Positions 8,396 through 15,631 of a stretch of DNA of 33,872 nucleotides are shown piece after piece (position 1 is the first letter of the stretch; every line of letters starts with the position of its first letter). This DNA is from Rhizobiaceae bacterium. GTDB taxonomy: Bacteria; Pseudomonadota; Alphaproteobacteria; Rhizobiales; Rhizobiaceae. The position numbers were made by a program, and so were the translations under genes. The notes beneath the pieces were generated by a model that saw nothing but the letters and a program-made list of their open reading frames with translations, was not told where the DNA came from and ran no database searches. Where the stretch lies: NCBI GenBank assembly GCA_905339215.1, contig CAJPFN010000023.1:1-33872 (forward strand), read 5' to 3'.

Positions 8396-8749
8396 TCACG
8401 CGACCAGGAAATCCGCATTGGTCAGCGCCAGCCCGGTGCCGAGGACGGCGAACTGGGTGGCGCCGCCGGCCGCACTGCCGTTGCTGTCGTAGATCAGCGC
8501 GCCGGTCGCCGAATTGTAGACGATGCGATGCGCCGCCGTGGTCGCCGCCGCGCCGATGGTGAAGGCCGCAGCGGCCAGCACGCCCGCCGGGCCGATCGCG
8601 GTGAAGATCGCGTCTTCCAGGCGGATCGTGTCGTTGGGCACGGAGAAGTCGGTGATGGTGTCGACATTGGTCGCGGCGTTGAGCGCGGTGTTGAAGAAGA
8701 ACGTGTCGTTGTCGCCGCCGCCGGTCAGCGTGTCGTTGCCCAGCCCGCC
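8396..8749 (-). repeat. RTX C-terminal tail cassette, copy 3
   Basis: The 354-bp tail segment, ending NADFLVA. It carries small substitutions (NTALNAATNVDTITD, GPAGVLAAAAF) relative to copies 1 and 2, but the same length. Confidence 0.9.
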
Positions 8750-10864
8750 ATTCAGGAAGTCGTTGCCGGCGCCGCCGTCGAGGATGTCGTTGCCGGCCCG
8801 GCCGAAGATCGTGTCGCTGCCGCCCTGGCCGTAGAGCCGGTTGGCGAGGTTATCGCCGACGACCGTGTCGTTGCCGAGACCGCCGACAAGGCACTCGATG
8901 CCGTTGTACGTATCGCCCACGGCGGCCGCGCCGACGTTGAGGGCCGCATTGTCGAGGCGGATGGTGAGGTTGCCGTAGTTGGCGTCGTCGTAGCGGGCGA
9001 AGTCGAGGCCCGCACCGCCGATGTGCTGGTCGGCGCCGAGACCGCCGTAAAGATGGTCGTTACCCTCGCCGCCGTCGAGGATGTCGTTGCCATCCCGTCC
9101 GAGGATCGTATCCGTGCCGCCCTGGCCGAAAAGCCGGTTGGCGAAATTGTCGCCGACGACGGTGTCGTTGCCCGCACCTGCGACCAGGCACTCGATGCCG
9201 CTGTAGGTGTCGCCCACCGCGGCCGCCCCGACGTTCAACGCCGCATTGTCGAGGCGGATGGTGAGGTTGCCGTAGTCGGCGTCGTCGTAGCGGGCGAAGT
9301 CGAGGCCCGAGCCGCCGACGTGCTGGTCGGCACCGAGACCGCCGGAGAGTTGATCGTTGCCGTCGCCGCCATCGAGGATGTCGTCGCCGTTCCGGCCATG
9401 GAGGATGTTGTTACCGCCGTTGCCGACCAACTCGTTCGCAAGGGCGTTTCCGACCGCGTCGACATGCGAGGACCCCAGCAAGCGGACGTTCTCGATATTG
9501 CCGAGGAAATGCATCGTGTCGGAAAGGTCGACGGAGCCGAAGGAGCGAACGAGATCCGTACCGCTTGAACCGGGCAGCGATTCGTCGACGACGTCCTGGA
9601 GATTGTCGACGGTGTAGGTATCGTTGCCGGCGCCGCCGGCCATCGTGTCGGCGCCGAGGCCGCCGTCGATGATGTCGTCGCCACCGCCGCCCTGGACGTC
9701 ATCATTGCCGGCACCCATGACAAAGGTGTCGGCAAACGCCGAGCCGATGAACTCGTCCGCGCCGTTGGTTCCGTTCACCGAGACACCCGCCTCTCGCGGA
9801 TCGTAGATCGTGGCGTAGATGTTTCCGTCGGTACCGTTGTCATAGGTGACAACGACTCGACCGTCGGCGAGCGTGGCGAGATGTGGAGTCCATTCGTTGT
9901 CGACCGTCGACGCGACGTTGAACACATCGCTGTCCGGCGTGCCGTCGGCATCCATGATGCGGCCGAGGATGTTCTGGTTGAACTCCCACACGACCATCAA
10001 GCGCCCGTCCAGCAGGGCGGTCGCGGCGAGGTAGTCGTTCGGGGCGCCGGCGGGGTAGATGATGGATGCCGAGCCGACGGATTCGCCGAACTGGTCATAG
10101 GTCTGCATGGCAAGCCCTGCGGTGCTGTTGTAAGTCACCGCAATGTTGCCATTGGCGAGTTCGATGATGTCGGCGCCGCCGATGCCGCCCTCTATGGCAA
10201 TTTCAGGCGAGACGAAATCGGTGTTGGCGCCGATGATGCGGAAATAGGTCGAGTCCTGATCGTCGCGCCAGCTGACGGCGAAATTCCCGTTCGACAGCGC
10301 CGTCATGCCGAGATCGAAGTCCACGTCGCCGACAGGAGAGTTGCTGACGACGAGCGCACTGCTGAGCGAGCCCGTGAATGGATTGTAGATTCTGGCCATC
10401 ACCGAGCCGCCCGTAACGTCGAGCCATGTGATCGCCAATTGTCCGCCCTGCAGCGCTGCCACTTCCGGCAGCCGCAGTTCGTTGGTGCCGGTGGCGATAA
10501 GAACGCTGTCGTCTTGAGCGCCTCCTTGGCTCAACGAATTCCGGTTGTACAGCGTGAGGCGGATGGAGCTTCCAACGTTGCCTTGCTGGTCATAGACGAA
10601 AACCGCTGCCTGGGTTGAGCCGAGCGAAGCGAGCGAGGGTTGGTTCTCGATGTGATCGACCGGCCCGATGAAAAAAGACGCGCTGACGAAGCCGCCGTCC
10701 GCGCCAAAGCGATAGATCCTTGCGTCGGAATCCGAAGGCGAAAGGAACCGTCCCCAGGCGATGTCGAACTGTCCGTTCTGCAACGCCAGGACATGGGCGT
10801 CGGTCTCGCCGCTGGGTGCGTTGCTGACGACGAAAGTCGGGACTGTTTGCAGCGGCACGGGCAT
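8396..10864 (-). CDS. RTX protein with propeller-like N-terminal repeats
   Basis: An 822-residue predicted type I-secreted calcium-binding protein without a protease site. Residues 1 to about 355 contain roughly six repeats of about 50 residues with the pattern L-x-[ND/G]-G-x-[LFIV]-x-[VI]-[TSA]-[WY] (for example ALSNGNFAVSWRD, LANGNIAVTYNS, LADGRVVVTYDN), suggesting a beta-propeller or related blade fold. From about 362 there are RTX repeats, then a motif block common in such proteins (NDTYTVDN, then a NIENVRLLG/GNALANELVGNGG segment). Two 99-residue modules (508-705) and the common tail (706-822, ending DFLVA) follow. The ATG at 10864 has AAAGGA seven bases upstream. It is divergent from the Lrp-type regulator at 11144, so that regulator may control it. 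The role is unknown; adhesion or polymer binding are possibilities. Confidence 0.88.
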   Translation of the reverse strand: MPVPLQTVPTFVVSNAPSGETDAHVLALQNGQFDIAWGRFLSPSDSDARIYRFGADGGFVSASFFIGPVDHIENQPSLASLGSTQAAVFVYDQQGNVGSSIRLTLYNRNSLSQGGAQDDSVLIATGTNELRLPEVAALQGGQLAITWLDVTGGSVMARIYNPFTGSLSSALVVSNSPVGDVDFDLGMTALSNGNFAVSWRDDQDSTYFRIIGANTDFVSPEIAIEGGIGGADIIELANGNIAVTYNSTAGLAMQTYDQFGESVGSASIIYPAGAPNDYLAATALLDGRLMVVWEFNQNILGRIMDADGTPDSDVFNVASTVDNEWTPHLATLADGRVVVTYDNGTDGNIYATIYDPREAGVSVNGTNGADEFIGSAFADTFVMGAGNDDVQGGGGDDIIDGGLGADTMAGGAGNDTYTVDNLQDVVDESLPGSSGTDLVRSFGSVDLSDTMHFLGNIENVRLLGSSHVDAVGNALANELVGNGGNNILHGRNGDDILDGGDGNDQLSGGLGADQHVGGSGLDFARYDDADYGNLTIRLDNAALNVGAAAVGDTYSGIECLVAGAGNDTVVGDNFANRLFGQGGTDTILGRDGNDILDGGEGNDHLYGGLGADQHIGGAGLDFARYDDANYGNLTIRLDNAALNVGAAAVGDTYNGIECLVGGLGNDTVVGDNLANRLYGQGGSDTIFGRAGNDILDGGAGNDFLNGGLGNDTLTGGGDNDTFFFNTALNAATNVDTITDFSVPNDTIRLEDAIFTAIGPAGVLAAAAFTIGAAATTAAHRIVYNSATGALIYDSNGSAAGGATQFAVLGTGLALTNADFLVA
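8750..9343 (-). repeat. Two tandem 297-bp RTX modules
   Basis: Two copies at 8750-9046 and 9047-9343 with anchors at 8953 and 9250, exactly 297 bp apart. Confidence 0.9.
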
Positions 10865-10962
10865 GAAGGCGTCCTTTGAATACTGTCGGGTCGTGCAATC
10901 TACCTACGCTTCGGAAGCGTGCGTCAGTGTGACGTAGGGTAAACTCCATTAACGTAATCCAT

Positions 10963-11008
10963 ACGGCAAATCAAGCTTTCTACCGTATAAAAGTCGACGA
11001 TTTGCCGT
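10963..11008. promoter_or_regulatory. Inverted repeat in divergent RTX/Lrp promoter region
   Basis: ACGGCAAATC (10963-10972) is matched perfectly by GATTTGCCGT (10999-11008) on the opposite strand, with 26 bp between the arms. It sits in the AT-richer 279-bp gap between the minus-strand RTX gene starting at 10864 and the plus-strand Lrp/AsnC regulator starting at 11144. Such regulators usually bind imperfect palindromes and often control themselves and a divergent neighbour. This is a candidate operator; binding is inferred. Confidence 0.5.
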
Positions 11009-11143
11009 CTACGGCGACCGCATGACGTAGATCGCTCCATAAGGCAGCAAGTTCGGCGCGGCGGGCGTCTGGACGAAGCGGCGTTCCGCGCGCCATAGTG
11101 AACCGATCCGGCCCGCAAGCCGCGACATACGGAAAGCCATGAG

Positions 11144-11620
11144 ATGAGCGACCTGGACGACATCGACCGCACGATCCTGCGGCAGCTGCAAGAGGATGGC
11201 CGCACGCCCTATGCGGAGCTCGGCAAGGCGGTCGGCCTGGCGACCTCGTCGGTCAACGAGCGGGTGAAGAAGCTCGGCGAGCGCGGTATGATCACCGGCG
11301 TCCATGCCGAATTGTCGCCCGATGCGCTCGGCCTCGACCTGCTTGCTTTCATGTTTGTCGGCTGGAGCGATGCTGGTGTGGAGAAGGGCTTTCTCGCCCG
11401 GATCGCAGATGAGCCCGCCGTTCTGGAATGCCACCACGTCACGGGCGGCTGGAACTATCTTCTGAAGGTCCGGGTTCGCAACACGCGCATGCTGGAGGCT
11501 TTTCTGGCGCGGGTGATCAAGGCCGAGCCGGGTATCCAGAGAACCGAGACCATGATCGTGCTGTCATCGGCGAAGGAGACGCCGCGGCTGCCGGTCGACC
11601 TGCCGGAGTGGTATCGGTAG
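11144..11620 (+). CDS. Lrp/AsnC family transcriptional regulator
   Basis: 158 residues, the normal size for the family. The N-terminal winged helix-turn-helix opens with LDDIDRTILRQLQEDGR and has a recognition region around AELGKAVGLATSSVNERVKKL (about 24-44). The C-terminal RAM/AsnC ligand-binding domain (about 60-150) includes the typical '...ECHHVTGGWNYLLKVRV' and 'IQRTETMIVLS' strands. Members form dimers to octamers and respond to amino acids or related small molecules. The gene sits alone on the plus strand inside the RTX cluster. Its nearest divergent gene is the RTX gene ending at 8396 and its convergent neighbour is the RTX gene ending at 11684. Regulation of the RTX genes is plausible but not shown. 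Confidence 0.93.
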   Translation: MSDLDDIDRTILRQLQEDGRTPYAELGKAVGLATSSVNERVKKLGERGMITGVHAELSPDALGLDLLAFMFVGWSDAGVEKGFLARIADEPAVLECHHVTGGWNYLLKVRVRNTRMLEAFLARVIKAEPGIQRTETMIVLSSAKETPRLPVDLPEWYR

Positions 11621-11638
11621 CGCGGCTGCCGTCGCGAC

Positions 11639-11652
11639 CCGCTGAAAAGCGG
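11639..11652. terminator. Short hairpin between convergent genes
   Basis: CCGCT / AGCGG arms close a GAAA tetraloop. It lies in the 63-bp gap between the regulator stop (11620) and the stop of the convergent RTX gene (11684). The stem is only 5 bp and lacks a T-tract, so terminator function is tentative. Confidence 0.3.
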
Positions 11653-11683
11653 TGCGCCGACCACGCCGCGCCCGCCGGATGTC

Positions 11684-12037
11684 CTACGTGATGAGGAAAT
11701 CCGCGTTGGTGAGGGCAAGCCCGGTGCCGAGGATGGCGAATTGGGTGGCGCCGCCCGCCGCGCTGCCGTTGCTGTCGTAGATCAGCGCGCCGGTGGCGGA
11801 ATTGTAGACGATGCGGTGCGCGGCCGTCGTTGCCGCGGCGCCGATGGTGAAGGCCGCCGCGGCCAGCACGCCGGCCGGGCCGACGGCCGTGAAGATCGCG
11901 TCTTCCAGGCGGATCGTGTCGTTCGGCACAGAGAAGTCGGTGATCCTGTCGACATTGGTCGCGGCGTTGAGCGTGGTGTTGAAGAAGAACGTGTCGTTGT
12001 CGCCGCCGCCGGTCAGCGTGTCGTTGCCGACGCCGCC
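11684..12037 (-). repeat. RTX C-terminal tail cassette, copy 4
   Basis: The 354-bp tail segment, ending NADFLIT and TAG. It is the same length as the other copies and nearly identical to them. Confidence 0.9.
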
Positions 12038-15000
12038 GGCGAGGAAGTCGTTTCCGGCGCCGCCGTCGAGGATGTCGTTGCCGGCCTGGCCGTAGATCGT
12101 GTCGGTGCCGCCCTGGCCGAACAGGCGGTTGCCGAAATTGTCTCCGACGACCATGTCGTTGCCGAGACCGCCGATAAGGCCTTCGATGCCGCTATACGTG
12201 TCGCCGACCGCGGCGGCGCCGACATTGAGCGCCGGATTGTCGAGGCGGATGGTGAGGTTGCCGTAGTTGGCGTCGTCGTAGCGGGCTAAGTCAATGCCGG
12301 CCCCGCCGATGTGCTGGTCGGCGCCGAGCCCGCCAAAAAGATGGTCGTTGTCGCCGCCGCCATCCAGCGTGTCGGTGCCACCCATGCCGGACAGGTAGTT
12401 GGCGCCACCGTCGCCGAAGATCGTATCGTTGCCGGCGCCGCCGACGACGCCTTCAATGCCGTTGTAGGTGTCGCCAACCGCGGCGGCGCCGACGTTGAGG
12501 GCCGGATTGTCGAGGCGGATGGTCAAATCGCCGTAGTTGGCATCGTCATAGCGGGCGTAGTCGATGCCGGCGCCGCCGATGTGCTGGTCGGCGCCGAGCC
12601 CGCCGGAAAGATGGTCGTTGCCGGCGCCGCCGTCGAGGATGTCGTTGCCGTCCCGGCCGAGGATCGTGTCCGTGCCGCCCTGGCCGAAAAGCCGGTTGGC
12701 AAGATTGTCGCCGACCACCGTGTCGTTGCCTGCACCCGCCACCAGGCACTCGATGCCGACATAGGTGTCGCCCACCGCGGCGGCGCCGACGTTCAACGCC
12801 GGATTGTCGAGGCGGATGGTGAGGTTGCCGTGGAAGGCATCGTCATAGCGGGCGAAGTCGAGGCCGTCGCCGCCGATGTGCTGGTCGGCGCCGAGACCGC
12901 CGGAAAGATGGTCGTTGCCGTCGCCGCCGTCGAGGATGTCGTTGCCGTTCCGGCCGAGGATCGTGTCCGTGCCGCCCTGGCCGAACAGCCGGTTGGCGAG
13001 GTTGTCGCCGACGACCGTGTCGTTGCCGATGCCGCCGACAAGGCACTCGATGCCGACATAGGTATCGCCGACCGCAGCGGCGCCGACGTTCAACGCCGCA
13101 TTGTCGAGGCGGATGGTGAGGTTGCCGTAGTTGGCGTCGTCGTAGCGGGCGAAATCGAGGCCGTCGCCGCCGCTGTGCTGGTCGGCGCCGAGCCCTCCGG
13201 AGAGATGGTCGTTGCCGCCGCCACCGAAGAGGATGTCGTTGCCGTTGCGGCCGAAGATCGTGTCACTGCCACCCTGGCCGTAGAGCTGGTTGGCAAGGTT
13301 GTCGCCGACGACCGTATCGTTGCCGAGACCGCCCACCAGGCACTCGATGCCGCTGTAGGTGTCGCCCACCGCGGCCGCGCCGACGTTCAACGCCGCATTG
13401 TCGAGGCGGATGGTGAGGTTGCCGTAGTTGGCGTCGTCGTAGCGGGCGAAATCGAGGCCGTCGCCGCCGATGTGCTGGTCGGCGCCCAGGCCGCCATAGA
13501 GGTGATCAATGCCTTCGCCGCCATCGAGGATGTCGGCGCCGTTGCGGCCCAGAATCGTGTCGGTGCCGCCGCCGCCGAACAGGCGGTTGGCGAGGTTGTC
13601 GCCGACGACCGTGTCGTTGCCGGCGCCGGCGACGAGGCACTCGATGTCGACATAGGTATCGCCAACCGCGGCGGCGCCGACGTTGAGCGCCGAATTGTCG
13701 AGGCGGATGGTGAGGTTGCCGTAGTTGGCGTCGTCATAGCGGGCGAAGTCGAGGCCAGTGCCGCCGATGTGTTGGTCGGCGCCGAGCCCGCCGGAAAGAT
13801 GATCGATGCCGGCGCCGCCATAGAGCACGTCGTTGCCGTCGCCGCCCAAGAGCGTGTCGCTGCCGCTCGATGGGTTCTGTCCGTTCTGGCCATTGGGATC
13901 ATTGTCTCCCCACAGCACATCGTTGCCCGCGCCGCCGTGGAGCACGTCGTCGCCTGCGAGACCCTCGATGTAGTCGCCGCCGCCGGCGCCTCGAATCTCG
14001 TTTGCACCGGTTGTTCCGATAAGCACATCATCTCCGCCGCCGCCGATGACGTTCTCGACACTGACGAAGGACCAGTGATCCCAGAACTGGGTTACCCCGC
14101 CGAGAACGCCGACGATGTTGGAATCGAGGTCGATCTGGATACCGGCCGTTGGACTGCTGCTTCGGAATTCGAATGTGTCGATCCCGGATCCGCCATCGAT
14201 CAGGATGGTGGAGTCGGCATTTGCGATCGAAACGAAGAGGAAGGTATCGTTGTCGTTTTCGCCGTAATACTCACCGCCGGTGGAGTTGGGAGCGATTTCG
14301 TCGTTTCCGCTCCCGCCGTATACGAACTGCGCACCGCTGATAAAATCGTTGCCGCCGAGGCCATAGACGATGCTGAAGGTCGGTGGCAGTCCGCCACCGC
14401 CGCCGGTTTGCGCGCCCCGGATGATGTCGTTCCCGTGACTTCCCCGCACATGGTCGATACCGACCAGAGTATCAGTCTCGTTGTTGCCGAAGATGGGTAC
14501 GGATCCAACCCAGAAAATATCGCGTGCCGTACCCTGGCGGACGAAAGGCGCGGAGGGGAACGGCGAAGCATCCAGCACGACTTCGACGCCGGCGGTATTC
14601 AGCGTCCCGTCCGGATTGAACTCATAGGAGACCCAGTCGTTTTCGTAGGCGGGCGTCGGGGAGCCCTGGATCGTGTCGCTGCCGCCCGTGGCATGCACGG
14701 TATTGTCGCCTTCGAGCTGGATCGTGTCGCCGCCGCCGTAGCCGCTTACCGTGCCGCCGACGACGTGGGTTTCGATCGTGTCCGCCCCACCGAGGACCGT
14801 CGGCCCGATATGGTCGAGGTTGCCGAAGAATGCGATCAGCGAGACATTCAGCCCGGTAATCTCGGCGTGCAGCGTCCCGAGACCCTGGTTGTTGTAGTGA
14901 CGGATCGCCGAGATCGTACCGTCGATCGGTCGGGTCGGATCGTTTTCGTCGAACTTGAAACCGGAACCGCTCAGCATGAGCACGGTACCGTCGGTGCCCT

Positions 15001-15103
15001 GAAGGAGAATCGTAGCCGACGCGGACGCGAGGATCGTGCCCTGCAGCGACTCCGTCCAATCGAGGCCCGAAATCGCCTCCGAATAGATGTCGTATATAGC
15101 CAT
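11684..15103 (-). CDS. Large RTX protein with six 99-residue modules
   Basis: A 1139-residue predicted type I-secreted calcium-binding protein. The ATG at 15103 (MAIYDIYSEAISG) has GGGGAG eight bases upstream; a GTG at 15139 would add 12 residues and is less likely. Residues 1 to about 90 are an unrecognised beta-rich head. Residues about 90-435 are irregular RTX stretches (GGADTIETHVVGG, GGSGNDEIAPNS, GGGGDDVLIGTTGANEIRG). Residues about 438-1022 are six tandem 99-residue modules, and 1023-1139 are the common tail ending DFLIT. No catalytic motif is visible. A GCCGGC/GCCGGC hairpin (15120-15137) lies just upstream of the start and could affect translation. The product is probably a surface or extracellular matrix protein; this is inference. 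Confidence 0.88.
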   Translation of the reverse strand: MAIYDIYSEAISGLDWTESLQGTILASASATILLQGTDGTVLMLSGSGFKFDENDPTRPIDGTISAIRHYNNQGLGTLHAEITGLNVSLIAFFGNLDHIGPTVLGGADTIETHVVGGTVSGYGGGDTIQLEGDNTVHATGGSDTIQGSPTPAYENDWVSYEFNPDGTLNTAGVEVVLDASPFPSAPFVRQGTARDIFWVGSVPIFGNNETDTLVGIDHVRGSHGNDIIRGAQTGGGGGLPPTFSIVYGLGGNDFISGAQFVYGGSGNDEIAPNSTGGEYYGENDNDTFLFVSIANADSTILIDGGSGIDTFEFRSSSPTAGIQIDLDSNIVGVLGGVTQFWDHWSFVSVENVIGGGGDDVLIGTTGANEIRGAGGGDYIEGLAGDDVLHGGAGNDVLWGDNDPNGQNGQNPSSGSDTLLGGDGNDVLYGGAGIDHLSGGLGADQHIGGTGLDFARYDDANYGNLTIRLDNSALNVGAAAVGDTYVDIECLVAGAGNDTVVGDNLANRLFGGGGTDTILGRNGADILDGGEGIDHLYGGLGADQHIGGDGLDFARYDDANYGNLTIRLDNAALNVGAAAVGDTYSGIECLVGGLGNDTVVGDNLANQLYGQGGSDTIFGRNGNDILFGGGGNDHLSGGLGADQHSGGDGLDFARYDDANYGNLTIRLDNAALNVGAAAVGDTYVGIECLVGGIGNDTVVGDNLANRLFGQGGTDTILGRNGNDILDGGDGNDHLSGGLGADQHIGGDGLDFARYDDAFHGNLTIRLDNPALNVGAAAVGDTYVGIECLVAGAGNDTVVGDNLANRLFGQGGTDTILGRDGNDILDGGAGNDHLSGGLGADQHIGGAGIDYARYDDANYGDLTIRLDNPALNVGAAAVGDTYNGIEGVVGGAGNDTIFGDGGANYLSGMGGTDTLDGGGDNDHLFGGLGADQHIGGAGIDLARYDDANYGNLTIRLDNPALNVGAAAVGDTYSGIEGLIGGLGNDMVVGDNFGNRLFGQGGTDTIYGQAGNDILDGGAGNDFLAGGVGNDTLTGGGDNDTFFFNTTLNAATNVDRITDFSVPNDTIRLEDAIFTAVGPAGVLAAAAFTIGAAATTAAHRIVYNSATGALIYDSNGSAAGGATQFAILGTGLALTNADFLIT
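12038..13792 (-). repeat. Six tandem RTX modules, 297-bp period with one 270-bp unit
   Basis: Anchors for the IRLD motif fall at 12241, 12511, 12808, 13105, 13402 and 13699: one interval of 270 bp and four of exactly 297 bp. The short unit lacks 27 bp, the size of one RTX nonapeptide, and reads GNDTIFGDGGANYLSGMGG. The units are nearly identical at DNA level, implying recent duplication or gene conversion. Confidence 0.92.
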
Positions 15104-15253
15104 GACCACGGCTCCCCGGGCCGGCTGAAAGGCCGGCACATTTCAAGGATGCAGGAGGTCGTGCAAGCGGTCGTCCACCAAACGGTGGAATTGACTCGAC
15201 ACAGTGCCGCCTTTCAATCCGGCGGGTGGTGTGAATATCGCGCGGCGAGACGA

Positions 15254-15274
15254 GGAGGCGCTCGCAGCGCCTCC
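15254..15274 (-). terminator. Hairpin after the beta-helix RTX gene
   Basis: A perfect 9-bp stem, GGAGGCGCT / AGCGCCTCC with a CGC loop, starts 4 bp past the TGA of the gene ending at 15278. There is no clear T-tract. The sequence of this hairpin and the stop context is shared with the 3' end of the protease at 1960. Confidence 0.5.
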
Positions 15275-15277
15275 GGT

Positions 15278-15631
15278 TCACGTGATGAGGAAATCCGCGT
15301 TGGTCAGGGCAAGCCCGGTGCCGAGGATGGCGAACTGGGTGGCGCCGCCCGCCGCGCTGCCGTTGCTGTCGTAGATGAGCGCGCCGGTCGCCGAGTTGTA
15401 GACGATGCGGTGTGCGGCCGTCGTCGCCGCCGCGCCGATGGTGAAGGCCGCCGCGGCCAGCGTGCCCACCGGGCCGATTGCCGTGAAGATCGCGTCTTCA
15501 AGGCGGATCGTGTCGTTCGGCACGGAGAAGTCGGTGATCGTGTCGACGTTGGTCGCGGCGTTGAGCGTGGTGTTGAAGAAGAACGTGTCGTTGTTGGCGC
15601 CGCCGGTCAGCGTGTCGTTGCCGAGCCCGCC
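15278..15631 (-). repeat. RTX C-terminal tail cassette, copy 5
   Basis: The 354-bp tail segment, ending NADFLIT and TGA. It shares the stop codon context and the following hairpin with copy 1. Confidence 0.9.

Noticed and set aside
12038-13792. CRISPR-like or satellite repeat array
   Set aside because: The periodicity is 297 bp, in frame and fully coding for RTX modules; there are no short repeats with unique spacers.
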